A stretch of 64,000 nt of DNA from Hypoxylon rubiginosum (lineage: Eukaryota; Ascomycota; Sordariomycetes; Xylariales; Hypoxylaceae): positions 682,001 through 746,000 of the forward strand of contig CADCXA010000015.1 in assembly GCA_902806565.1 (NCBI GenBank), written 5' to 3'. Every line of letters begins with the position of its first letter. Position 1 is the first letter of the stretch. The notes below the pieces were generated by a model. That model saw only the letters and a list, made by a program, of their open reading frames with translations. It did no database searches and was not told the DNA's origin. This document shows, piece after piece, positions 46,123 through 58,278 of the stretch. The position numbers and the translations under genes are program-made.

Positions 46123-48671
46123 ATGGATGATGCCAGCTCTATTGCTAGCTATGAGGAGATTGGCCCCTCTAACAGGGGCTTTGGTCAAGGCTTCGGGCCG
46201 AGTGAGGAAGACAAGCATGTAGAGAGGCTCAAGGCTCTTGTTGCGAAATCAGCCGCCAAGGGTGATACAGCTAAGGAGCTCGCTGAAGACGAGGTCCCAA
46301 ACGTCTGTTACGTTCTTCAGTACAAGGGATGGGGCGGCAAGCTCATTGATGGTAAGCCACACCCTCGCCTAGATAATTGATAGAGGATGCATGCTAACGA
46401 GTGCCAGTGAGCCGAAGCAAGGAGCCCATCAACATCCAGCTCGATGCCGTGGTCGAGGATGGGATGTTTTCATCAAAGAAGCCAATCCTCGAGATCGTAA
46501 CCAAAGTCTCAACCCAGCTCGTCAAAAAGAATCGTACGCCGAACCGTCTTCCCCCTCCGCGTCAACGTGGGTGGTCTCCAGACTATCTCTACCCGGGCCG
46601 CCAAGCACCTGATTACAGGCAGGATGAGGACGAAGATTCGGAGATGAAGATTGCCAAAGTAGAGAAGACATCTATGGTGATCAATTCCGTCCACCTGGTC
46701 AACGCCCTCAAGGCCGTGGTGGGATACTATCCCGGGATATCGTTCCTTGGTGACACTACCGTCCAGATTCGCGCGCCGTACCAAGTTTTGGTCCACCATC
46801 GCGTTGAGCTTGCACGTTACAAAGTCAGCCAACCAACCACCCATGACGCAGAGTATGCTTTTACGACCGCTAGGCATATCGACGTGCTCCTAGATTTCCT
46901 TGAGAAAACCCTCGGTGACCAAATCCGGGACGAAGAAGCACGACACAATAGTGCTATTCCGTCGGCTACTTTTGACAAGCTGTGGATGATCATGAAGCCC
47001 GGTGAGGTCATCTACGCGAAGCACGACTACAAGTGGACTCCCTTCGTCATCTCTCGTCTCCATGACGGTTCTACCAAGAGCGAGGAGGGCCCTACTTCCT
47101 ACACCATCGATTGCTGGAATGTCTCGTACTCTTCCGAGAGGTTCTCTCGCACAATGCAGTCGTTCGCCATTGACCCCTTCTCCGGCGTCGAGGCCATCAC
47201 AAGTCTGTCTGTTATCCCAGCCCGCTTTTTCAGAGGCGACAAAGGCGATATAAGCCCCGAAGAGATCAGGGAGAAGCAAATCAAGCTCGGCAAGACAGTC
47301 TGGGCACTTGCAAAGGGGCCAAGCTACATGTCCTACGATGGGAGTCTGGTCGAGAAGGAACCCATATACGATTGGGACGATAATGTAAACTCGACCGCGA
47401 CTGGCTATATGAGCGGCAGAGTTATTGTTGACTGTTCGGGATTCGCTCGATTCTCGATCGAATGTCCGGGTGATAGCCGACGTTTAAGACGCGCTGCACC
47501 GCCCCCCAGTCGCCCTCCGCCTCAGAGGGATTCGCTGCCATACTTTGCCCCTAGCTGCAGCTGCAGTGCCTGCGGTAAGGCCAACTCGGAGGATAAATTA
47601 AGCCCCTTCGCCTCGTTCGAAGACCTCGACCCGGTGCGCGACACGGCGCCGGAGCTCGACCTGTACTACCTAGTCCTGAGCAAGATCGTGTCCGGGTTCA
47701 TCCTCGGGGAGCGGCGCTGGGGCCACTTCAACGTCGAGAACCTCCAGGAGGTCAAGTTCGACAAGGAGGCCTTCAAGTACCTCGTCCTCGACTCGGAGGT
47801 GAAGCTGACGGTCCGGGCCCTCATCGGCAAGTTTGCCAGCGCCGGCGGCCAGGTGAGCCCGTGGCCGAACGACTTCGTCAAGAACAAGGGGCAGGGCCGC
47901 ATCTTCCTGCTCCACGGAAGCCCTGGTGTCGGTAAGACTTGCACGGCGGAATGCGTCAGCGAGCTCACGCACCGGCCCCTCATCTCCCTCACGAGCGGAG
48001 ACCTGAGCACCGACTCTTACAACGTCGAGAGGAACCTGAGCTACTTCCTGCAGCTGGGGGAGCGATTCGGAGCCATGGTGCTGCTCGACGAGGCGGACGT
48101 GTACCTAGAGTCGCGGCGGGCCAAGGACATCGAGCGGAACGGGCTGGTGTCCATCTTCCTGCGGGCGCTCGAGTACTACCGGGGTGTGCTGTTCCTGACG
48201 ACGAACCGGGTGCAGACGTTCGACTCGGCCTTCACGTCGCGCATACACGTGGCGCTGCACTACCGCGCGCTGACGGACCGCGACCGCGAGAAGATCTGGC
48301 TCAACAGCTTCGAGCGGCTCGAGCGCGACAGCGAGGGCAAGGTGCGCGTCGGCGTGTCGACGCGCGAGTACGCGTACGAGAGCCGCGACGTCCGCTCGCT
48401 GCGCTGGAACGGCCGCGAGATCCGAAACGCCCTCCAAACCGCAGTCGCCATCGCCGAGACCGACGCCCTCGAGGAGGGCAGCGAGACCGTGTCCGTCTCC
48501 GACAGGCACCTCCGGGCCGTCGTCAAGATGAGCCGCGGTTTCAAGAACTTCCTGCGCCTGCATAAGAACCGGGGCAACGACGACGAAGTTGAAGAGGAGG
48601 AGGAAGAAGAAGAGGAAGAAGAAAGGGAGAAAGTGGAGGATAGTGAGGGTACCATCGATCTTGATGATTAA
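46123..48671 (+). CDS. AAA+ ATPase with N-terminal DUF7025-type region
   Basis: Two exons: 46123-46351 and 46408-48671, intron 56 bp (GTAAGC, branch GCTAAC, CAG), giving 830 residues. The first about 450 residues match in style the fungal DUF7025 part (for example VIYAKHDYKWTPFVIS), recalled and not checked. A Cys cluster CSCSAC lies at about 460-465. The AAA core has Walker A GSPGVGKT (580-587), Walker B MVLLDEAD (about 633-640), sensor 1 LFLTTNR (671-677) and a candidate Arg finger in FTSRIH. The C-terminus is a long Glu run and an acidic tail. The family is large and lineage-expanded in filamentous fungi; its substrates are unknown, and a remodelling role is inferred only from the fold. 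From about 47630 the codons become almost uniformly G/C-ending. Confidence 0.88.
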
Positions 48672-49561
48672 GCGATCTCTTGTTTTATCCTAGTTAAGAT
48701 TCGGATTCAGAGAAAACTTCTACTCCTTTAACCTTTTATCTTATATAGATTACTTAAGGCTCATTCAGGAACGGGAAATAGGTACTAGTGGAGAGTCGTT
48801 GGATGAAATGTACGACTCGGCACATCTTGAAATGAAAAAAATTGTGTTACAACTACATATCATCATGACTACCCCCTGCGTACCTAAATAAGGACTGTGT
48901 TGCATGCAGTGAAACCAGACGGAGAAAGTTAATGTTAGAACATGACGTCTTCCAAGGGGATTAAACCTGGGGTAATATATCTAGGCATGCTTGCCGTATA
49001 GGTAAAAAGGGAAGACCTCGAATGTGTTAACTAACAAAGGGGTTGGATATCGTAACTCCTATGTAGAAAATCCCTCGAGGACTCTACAACCTTGTACTTG
49101 GCGACAGGTACATACATCTCCTTGAGAGATCGCCAAGCCAACACAGGACGTGACAGGTCATCTTGCCAAGCAAGATACGATAAAAGGGGAAAATATATAA
49201 AGTTACTGTAGTCCGACCTCACTGATTAATATTGGCATTGCAACACGAGGGATGTATCCCAGGTATGCCTATCTCTTGGGTAAAGTCTCATAAGACTATT
49301 AAAAGTTATTAATATGGCTGCAGACGGCAAAAAACAAAATTTGATATTTCCCTTCCAACGCTTTTGTTTTTTTATTACTTATCTTGGGCTATTCCTAAGA
49401 ATTATCTGTGTCATGTAACAAGTTGGTATCATGGATTTCTCCTTCCTTTGAGCTAGAACGCGGAGCGCATCTAGCAAGTCACCAAGTATATATTCCGCCT
49501 TACAAAATAGTAACAAAGGGTTGACAACGCGCGTACACACACTAGCCTATCGATTAGAGAC
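48672..49561. other. convergent intergenic region
   Basis: 890 bp between two stop codons, AT-rich, with no supportable gene. Confidence 0.5.
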
Positions 49562-50612
49562 TTATACAGTCTCTCGCTCGGTCTTGCCCCGGGACCGGCG
49601 ACCCTTCTCAGACCATGGGAAGTGGAAGACGGGGATGAGGAAGAATGAGTTGCTGTGTCAAGGTCAGCTGGCATGCTATAGCAGTATGAATAGAGCCGGT
49701 TGGCTACGCACCTAGAGTCGGCAATACCGGCGAATGCATTGTACCATGCTAGGAACGCAGCGATCATACCGAAACCACCACCAGCCTGCTGGAGTCTCAA
49801 GGCGGCGCTGGTGGCGCCGTTGGAGAGGGCGTAGTAATGGCAAGATAGCATGAGGAAAGCGATATCCAGGGTGAAGAACAGGAGGAAGAACATGACGGTG
49901 GACCTCACCGTGCACAGAAGCAGGAGGAAGGTGAAGATGAACCAGCCCGTCAGAAAGAAGCCGAGCGCCGAGTCCGTGTCGGCCTGGGTCGTGTAGTCGC
50001 CGAGGACGTTAAAGCCGGGCGTCAGGATGATGGCGTACGAGATCCAGAAACCACCATACGAGGACAAAGCCGTAGCACCGAACGTGTTGCCGACAGCCAT
50101 TTCCCTTTTTTTTCGGTATAAAGTCAGCACGTGTGCGATCGAACGCGGGGAAACCCAGAGAGGAGGCGCTTTGTTTCGCAGTCCCCGGGTCTTTGAGGCG
50201 AGCGGGGTTTTACTCACCACATGCCAGCTAGGAGCTGCACGAGGCCACCATAGCCGTAAGCCAGAGACAAAGCGATGTTGGGGACGGTGACGCCACGCGC
50301 GGTGCAGTTGACGAGGGACAGGACGAAAGTGGTCAGAGCGAAAGCAGACAGACCAAGCGGCGCGGGATTGGCGAACTTGCGGTGCTCGGTGGGTTTGTAC
50401 AGACCGGGCTGGAACTCACCACCGAAGGCAGGGAGTCGAGGGTCGGTGCCGGTGTGAGCGTGGAACAGGGGGTTGCCGCCGTAGTCGTATCGTTGGCCAG
50501 CATGGGTACCGTTGGGGTTCACGCCGTTGTTGTGGGCGGGAGGGTTGCCGACGCCAACATCGCCGACGTCCTTCTCTCCGGTAGGAGTCTGGTGCAGGTC
50601 GTTGGAAGCCAT
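49562..50612 (-). CDS. GPR1/FUN34/YaaH acetate transporter (Ady2/AcpA-like)
   Basis: Three exons: 50612-50218, 50104-49712, 49652-49562, introns 113 and 59 bp, giving 292 residues. The joins read LLAGMWEMAVGNTFGAT and FAGIADSSNSFFLIPVF. The family signature NPAPLGLSAFALTTF opens helix 1, six membrane helices follow, and the C-terminus FPWSEKGRRSRGKTERETV is typical of fungal members. These plasma-membrane proteins import acetate by proton symport, and some family members affect ammonium export. The N-terminal about 85 residues are polar and cytoplasmic. The acceptor of intron 1 sits directly after an A8 run (AAAAG), weaker than the other sites, but it is the one that restores the conserved WEMAVGNTFGAT. 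Confidence 0.95.
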
Positions 50613-51103
50613 CGCGACAGCGGGTTTAGGAGTTAAAACCTGGGCTTATTCCTATCACTCCTGCTCGTACGTTCTCTCACGTATCGGCAGGCAAGGCGAG
50701 AGTCGAGGGTGTGTAAGCTTGCTATGGTGGAGCCTGCTTAGTAGTTTGCTGTCCGCATCTAGAAGAACCAAAGAGGAAAATTCCCAATCATTGAACCTGG
50801 ACGACGGGGGAACCACCCAGTGCTTTATATTAATGCAATGGGGGGGATATGGGAATATTCCTGGGGGTGGATGGGTCGCACGGAGAAAGGATGAAAAGGA
50901 GGACTAGGCTGAGTTCGTAGTTTGGTACTCATGCAAAGTCAGCGGTGGGGGAAAAGGGGACTAGGGGACTAGAAGACTAGAGGAAGGGGGCCAGACGAGA
51001 ACGATACAAGAGGACGAGAAAGAAGGACAAGGGTAGGAGGTAGGTATCTTGTACATGTATTTCACTCCACCCTACTCCTCTTGCTCCTCTCCTCAATGGT
51101 CTG

Positions 51104-51159
51104 AATGGTCCAATGGTCCAATGGTCCAATGGTCCAATGGTCCAATGGTCCAATGGTTC
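51104..51159. repeat. 8-bp minisatellite, seven AATGGTCC units
   Basis: Seven contiguous AATGGTCC units, the last changed to AATGGTTC, about 490 bp upstream of the acetate transporter start codon. Confidence 0.95.
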
Positions 51160-52931
51160 AAACGGGCACGAGCTTGTTGGCTTGGCTACTTGGGGTTCTC
51201 CTTTCATCAGTGTATGATCACCGATTGGTACGTGTCCGGGGTAAGCTACCCCAGTAAATTGCATCACCCCCGATCGCCTTTTTCTACTTGGCTGCTAGGT
51301 ATTAGTTACCTATTACCTACCCAAGGTACCCAATGGAAAGGGTTGCATTGCGAGCTCGTTTAGGTCGGATGCTGTTGGCATGAAAGAAAAGCAGCATTCC
51401 ATCGTTGCAGCATGACCATGACCATGGCCATTAAAAAAGTCCAACGCCATCTCGGCACCTTCTGACCCCGGTTGCTCCAAACTCCCCCGACTCCAACCAG
51501 TGCGAGTGCGAGAAGAGGGAAAAGAAAGGATAGAAGGGATAGAAAGCTAGATACGTAATCTGAGTGGTGAAAGAATAGTAGTGAATATCGGAGTGAAGGA
51601 AACCAAAAGCTAGCTTTCGTATACTTATTGTTAGCTGTTGGTGCTAGTTCCGCTTCGCCGGCAGACCGGGACTCTCCTTTTTTTTGTCACGTTACGCAGC
51701 AACTCTTGAATCAGAGTGCTAGGCTGCTAGGTAAATGCTCGACGCCAAAGAGGAACATGGGCGTTCTAGCGTTCTAGAAGAAGAAGTGATCGTTTTTTCG
51801 CTGCGGACGCTACAATAGCTTAGGTACCTACAAATGGTAAGCTAGTAGTGCAGGTAGTGCTATACTGTACTTGGCATAGGAGCGTAGGAGGTGGGAATAA
51901 AGGTGGACGAGGTGGGTTTAGCTAAAGGCTGTTGAAGGCTGGGGTTCGGGGCTAGCGTGCTATCTTAAGATTTGCTAGACGGACCCGGACGAATGGTTGG
52001 GAATTTCTCTTGGAAAATGCACAAAATGCAGTTTGTTTCTTTCGCTCATGTTCGCTCATGCTCGCTCACGTTGCTCACGTTGTTTAGCTGCTTTAGCTGC
52101 TTACTCGGAGAACCCTGCCCCCTGCTACTCCCTGCTAGGGCCAATGGCGCGTCTTCCCTGCCGCGCCGGAGAAAAGGGACGAAGTTCCAGTCTTCGTCAT
52201 ATATTATCAAATATTATCAAAGGTACCTAGCATACTAGTAGTGTAGGCTGTGCTAAGTACATCAAAATTATATTCTAATTTTCGTGAGGTAATCGTTCTG
52301 TTTGTTAAGGAAAGGATGCTCCCATTGTTTATCCTTCTCTTGTTGATAGTCGATAGTCGATAGTCAATGGCAATTCAGCACAAGAGAGAAAAGAGAGGGG
52401 GTGAAATAAATATTACGTGTTACATATGCGCATAAGAACACTGTAACAGACGTAGAGATTAAGATGGGTTAGTGTTTATAACTTTCTACCAATACGAACA
52501 GAGACACAATACGTCTCGCGTAGAGTAAGCAAATGATATGTGATTACTTTGTACCGACTCGACAAAAGGGAAGGATGGGTGTACATAGTAGCTCGATGCA
52601 ACCAAGCGATGGGGTGGCACCACTGTTGTCGGTTGATGGTAACTACATACATACATGTATGTAGTATGAGGGACCCCGAGGAGCCGCATACATGCTTCCC
52701 ATTGTTTCAAAAGCCAGTAATGATTCAGTCGAGACTCGGAGTTATAAGAGAATGGCGTATATCATGAGACCACGGAGGGATAGGGAGGAAGAGAGAGGAA
52801 GAGGGAAAGTAGAAAGAAGACGGGATATTCGTACAACACCAAACACTGGTTGCGAGAGTTATCTTCGGCTGTAACTGTTCCCATGCAACATTAGGCTGTG
52901 GTTGTGATGGGGATTATTGACTGGGCTGGAA

Positions 52932-52958
52932 GATCCATACGATCCATACGATCCATAC
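52932..52958. repeat. GATCCATAC x3
   Basis: Three perfect contiguous 9-bp units in the gene-poor region. Confidence 0.9.
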
Positions 52959-55900
52959 CCTCTACCACGTTAGATATGAGATGTGCGTACAGCACCCTAA
53001 AGCACTCACATTCTTATTTCGTTGTCGCACGACTCTGTTGGTGCTATTTGACACATGCATATTTGATATGGCCAGTATGGCCTACCATTGGCTATACTCG
53101 ACCGACGTCAGCACTACTACCCGATTATCCGCGCCCGAGTTCATCTTCATCATGCCTATCTTATGCCTATCCCGATGCTGCTAATACTTACACAGTAACC
53201 GCCATGTAATTTAAACCGATTCGGTCCTTCGCCGTCATCATGGTAGTATCTTAGAATATCGCTTCGAGGAATTTCAATGTGCCTACCCAAATATAAGTAT
53301 TATTCTTCATTATACCTTATTCTCTCCCTTTTGCGCTGTTGTTACCACCACCCCCAATAATACATGATATAATACTTTGCTGCTACTTAACCAATAGAGA
53401 TACCGCGATCAAGTCGCACACTTGGGAACTCTAGAACCTCACCAGACCTGCTAGGTTGTCTGGGCTCTAGGTGCCTAGCCTGTTCACCCAGGTGGTTCGG
53501 TCTACATACTAGGTTAATAGGTAAGACGTTCAATATCACCACGGAGAAGGGGAGGAAAAAGAAAAACTTCGTCACACTAATAAGTGTGGGGAGCGGAAAT
53601 TGGACACGCACGTAGCACGTACATATTATGTATATACGTACATAAGATCGAGAGCTCGGCATCGTATGTACCAGCACTCTTCCATCCACATTCCCCCACG
53701 AGCGAGCGGGGAAAAATCGAACCCTTCCCCTCATCCTCCACCACCCTGACCATCCTGATCTCCAAAGACTTTTTCCCAAGACTTTTCCCAAGACTTCCCC
53801 AAGACAAGAATATCCTCAATAGGTAGCTTTTCACCGCCCTAGGGCGCGCTATCATTGGAGGCTGAAGCTACCCCATCCCGTCACTTGACTGATCAGGGTC
53901 TTTCCCTTCGAGCGGTGAACAATGCTACTAATGTAAGTTATCCAGCAGGATTTTAACGCCGGCTTTACTAGCCTTATTCTGAATACCGTGGCCTTGGTCC
54001 CGACTCCTTGGGCGCTATAAGACATGTCTATTGCTTAGCTACAGTAGCTACGTGCCTAGGCATGTATATACTAGTATCTAACGTGCAATACTTGCCTGCA
54101 AAGCTTTGCCGTACCCCGGATTATACCCCACAATCTCACGGAGCTGAGGAAGCTTGAGGATCAAAACGTCATTCTATATGGGATCTTCCCCTTTGCCGAG
54201 TTACCGTGTAGGTGCTGAGATGTTCGCACATTTTCAAAGCTGCTGGGTAGAAATATCCTCCTGATCTTGGTGGTTTAGAAACGGCGGAATTATAAAGAGG
54301 TGGGAGAAACTCTTGGTATTGCCCTCGTATAAATACAGCGGGGAAATATTACAGAGTAGCATCTGGAGAAGCCCAAATTTTATAAGCCCCTGTTCATTCT
54401 TCCGCCCTAGCTAAAAAAGGATTGCTATTTCTCATCAAAGGATGGCATTCGTTAATCTAACGTACCAGCCAAATGTTTTGAATCATTGCAACCTCGAGCT
54501 TTCCGCGGGTTCCCGCGTGGGCGACGTGTCAACATTTAGATCTACGACCACGCCTTACCTCCCTACGGTACATACATAGGTAGTAGATCTAGACCATGAC
54601 TGCATATCTGTTGAAGTTTGTCATCGACATTTGAAGGCGTTTGCCTTAAACACCCACGCAGTCCGGCATTATTATTCAGCCATGGACGGTGGAGAAACCT
54701 CGCCGTTCTCGTTGTAGCACCTGACCCATTTACTTAAGCAATTCGCCTAGGAAAAACAAAGACATGGCTGAATAAGCCTAAGACCAGAGCCTAAGACCAG
54801 TATCTAGGAGGCGGACTTCACATGATGCCTAGGTAAGTGAACTTTGCGGAGTCCGCGTGGTATAAGTCTCGCCTCGGGGAACATCCGAGATGAACAAAGC
54901 ACCTCCTCACCATAGCTTGTCACGTTATGCCCAGAGAACTTGCCCAGATGTCGCATCAGGTAAATACTGTCCTTAGCCTTGGGTCTTCCTATCCAATCGT
55001 ATATGCAGGTACTCCTGCGGCTCGCCTCTCACAGACCACTTGTGAGGGTTTCACAGCGTCAGTGGTAACGAAAGCTAAGGCAAGGAAATTTCCGCCTACC
55101 TATGGTGTTATTGGCATCCAGTACAAACGACATCTATACCATGAAATAAGTTCGTGTTGACCCTTGGTCCCGGATAGACGAAAACGTTTGCCTGAGATTT
55201 AGCCGATTGTAGCTTGCTCCAATACGTATATCTTGTTAGAATTTAGCCATTGTGCGTTTACCCGGTCAATCCATGAGGTCCCTTTTTATTTATATGGAAG
55301 CGACGCAGCTACTAAGTAGCTTCCTTATCGAACTACCTCGAGGTTCCGCAAGGGATTGCCATCCTTGACTCTAGATGAGCATATTGTTTTAGACACGGAG
55401 GGCTCAGATAGTCCACTGAAGAAGACTCTTAGACAACCACCTCCTACAGTCAGAATATATGGGATGGGATTGTGATGGACATGTTGGAACTGCCAGATTG
55501 CTAGAAATATGTAAGTGACCTAGTAAAGCCTAGCTTAGTAGAAGGAACGAATAGAGAGCCGCAAGATTCGCATAGAGGGCCATCCTTACTGCGACTTTAC
55601 TAGGAAATTTTTATAGTAGGAATCCTTGAATAGTTTTATCCCGTTGAGCTTCAGAATTAGTGGTTCTAATTCAAAGCCCCACGATTTGTTCTCGGAGGTT
55701 TTGGCAAACACGATTCTGACCGCTGCTGCATATACATATACGAATATATATATGAAAGGTTCATAGCAAACCTCGATAGGTATCGTTATAATGGGAGAAT
55801 GGTAGCCGTTATGAAGCAGGAATGGTTAGAACGTCTGTATAGACGAAAATTTGTCTCTTGTCTTTTCTAGGATAGCGAGGTCGGCTGCTGAGTAGATGAC

Positions 55901-56444
55901 ATATTAGCGGTGGTGCTCCCTCTAGGAGATTTAAATTTCCAATACGCACACATTTCCATTCTATATAATTTGTTAACTAAACACTTGTCCCTGGGTCCTA
56001 GCCTTCAGCTACCTGGACTGGACTATGGGCCTGTTAGGACATGGGAGATAGGGCAGGCTACTAAGGAAGAAAGAGATAAGGGATAGGAGAAGTCTCTTGG
56101 TTCTCAGCCCCTATGAATATCTAGAGCTGGCAGCTGTTAGGTTCATAGCTCTTTGCGCAACAACACAGCTGCCACCCCTATTATGGTTGGCATTGTGACA
56201 CATAGATTAGGGAGTTTTAAGATAGGATGCTTTCGAGCATAGCTGATATCTACCTTTCTAAGGAGGGCCTCCATTTGCATTAATCGTTTCAGCTATCTCA
56301 TTACAGGATACCAATTTTGAATCCACTCATAAGCTCGTGACTTGCTACAGTGACCTTCTCCATATGCCCCGACAAAGGATATCAAAGCCCATACCACGCA
56401 CGCCTGCGAAGGAGAGACGGAGAGACAGCCGTGCTATGCCCATT

Positions 56445-57441
56445 TCAACCCATAAAAGCATCCTGATCCCCTTGACCAGTTCCAGCCTCGTCCAGCTCCG
56501 GCATCCAACCCTTCGGACGCTCGCTACCTCGGACGGTAATGCCGTAACCAAGCCTCTCTACCTTGTGGACCTGCTCGTCCATGATACTCACCTTCTTGGA
56601 GTAGGTGCCCGGCTTCCCGCCGACGGGCGGGCAGATATGCAGCATAGAGCTTACGTCCTGCATGTCGTTCAGGATTGTGTGGCCGTCTCCGCTATTCTTC
56701 TCGTCGGGGGGAGCGTCCTTGGGGTCTAGTCCGGGCATGTTTCCCGTCAGGGCGGTGACGGCGGTGGCGAAGCGCATCATCTCTCCAGTGAGGTCGAACA
56801 CGCCAAAGACGTAGTCTGGGGACGTCAGCTCTATTTTGGCCGGCAGGATCTCCTGCGCCTGCGAAGGCGTGATGAGCTTCTGGTGCTGCAGGTAGTGGGA
56901 GAAGGAGACGGCCTCGACGAATTCCTCTAGGCAGATGAGGGGGTAGCGATAGCGGTTCATGCCGGTCACATCTGCCTCGATGGTTGCCAGATGCTCTGCT
57001 ATCTCCTTCATACGTTCGTCGACATCTGCTCTAAGACGATCTGGCAGCGGCTTGTTGAGCTTGCGGACACTAGAAATCGAACGAATATCAGCTAGGGGTA
57101 CGTTGCCTAACAAGGAGACGAACAATCTCACCGTTGCAAAGAAAAAATGCTATCATGAAAGTCAGCCTTTGAGCACAAGTAAAGTTGGATTGGAGATGCA
57201 CTCACATTTTTTTACTTAGTGCGGTAACATCTCGCGAAACCTTTCCAATCTTCATTCGACGATCATGGTGTTCATCCAATTCGGTTCGGAAGGACTCAAA
57301 CATGGAGGTGTAGGCGTTTCGAGGCATATCTCGAACGGGCTTGTTGTCCACCACCTTCTCCTTTCCTTGATGGTCTCTCTTAACACCCATGTTTCGGTTC
57401 CGGTTCTGGTTCTGATTCTGGGGTACAACTATTTCAGACAT
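56445..57441 (-). CDS. TSNAX: translin-associated factor X (TRAX) homologue
   Basis: Three exons: 57441-57206, 57149-57132 (an 18-nt micro-exon) and 57069-56445, giving 292 residues. Introns are 56 bp (GTGAGT, branch GCTGAC, TAG) and 62 bp (GTGAGA...TAG). The joined core reads ALSKKIIFSLQRVRKLN, which matches the expected TRAX helix and supports the micro-exon. Further on are LEEFVEAVSFSHYL, SPDYVFGVFDLTGEMMRFA and ERLGYGITVRGSERPKGW, all TRAX hallmarks. With translin it forms the C3PO endoribonuclease, where TRAX supplies the catalytic acidic residues (family knowledge; EEFVEA and DLTGE sit in the right places). In Neurospora C3PO removes 5' leader fragments of pre-tRNA. It is divergent from GPI14, with 837 bp between starts. 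An insert of about 30 residues (ALTGNMPGLDPKD onward) precedes the last helices. Confidence 0.92.
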
Positions 57442-58278
57442 TTTGAGGTACGTCGACAGGTCGATGGTTCTGTGTCATAATGCTGGGAACGTTGATTTAT
57501 TCTATTGAACCGTTGGTGCATGGTGCAGGTGGTGACGGCGGTGACGGCTGGCACAATAAACTGGCAATACATGTAATAAACTGGCATACATGTAATAAAC
57601 TGGCATACATACATAATTATGGGCTCTACCTAGGTACTTCATATGTGTGCGGCTTAGTCGAGTAAGCACCCACCCTATTACACGATTTTGATAATAGGTA
57701 ATTTTGAATAGGTACATATAATACAGGAATTCACTATGACTAAAATCAACTCTATGAATTACTAGGTAATAATAAGTTATGTGAAGTTGGTGTGAAGCAG
57801 TAGAATTCATTATCCGTTAGGTATCTGCAGATGCGGATGATGCATAATCTTCCTTACATACATATACATGCAGGTACTCCGCACTTGCGGGGCCGGTGAC
57901 GCGCTAACCCTTTTATATGCCCAACCCTTAGAATGGGATTGAATCTCCTTTACAACTCATATACCTACCTGGTACCCTCTGAACTGTCTACATACGTGTA
58001 CATCTCGAATAGGGCAGAAATGTGCTTATTATGAGATATCCAGTGCCCAAATGCGCAAATGAGTTATGTTCCTTGTCGAGTGCTTTATTGAACTCGCCTT
58101 AGGAAGTAATCCTTTACGTCCTTTAGGGAGTGTCGGACAACAGTTGGTTTAGTCGAGAGCAACTGCTGGGTCACTTAAAAGACAGGCTGCTTGCCTAACA
58201 TCCTAGGTCCGCGAATCAAATCTCCTAGGGAAAGTTAGCCGGCTGCGGCAATAGAACCCATAACACATAAGAATAAGG
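57442..58278. promoter_or_regulatory. divergent promoter region, TRAX / GPI14
   Basis: 837 bp between the two start codons, containing a three-copy 19-20 bp repeat near the TRAX side. No gene seen. Confidence 0.5.
57555..57612. repeat. 19-20 bp tandem repeat, three copies
   Basis: AATAAACTGGCATACATGT occurs at 57555 (20 bp, with an extra A), 57575 and 57594 (last bases differ). It starts about 115 bp upstream of the TRAX start codon. Confidence 0.9.

Larger units (their letters stand above)
50613..56444. other. long upstream and gene-poor region, about 5.8 kb
   Basis: The first 1-1.5 kb should be promoter and leader of the acetate transporter. The rest carries only short, motif-free open frames (for example 52898-53209 +, 53387-53791 -). 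Minisatellites occur at 51104 and 52932. No transposon genes or RNA genes recognised. Confidence 0.5.

Noticed and set aside
47939..48565. 208-codon plus-strand frame of Arg/Ala/Pro
   Set aside because: Out-of-frame reading of the AAA ATPase core; the in-frame Walker motifs are decisive.
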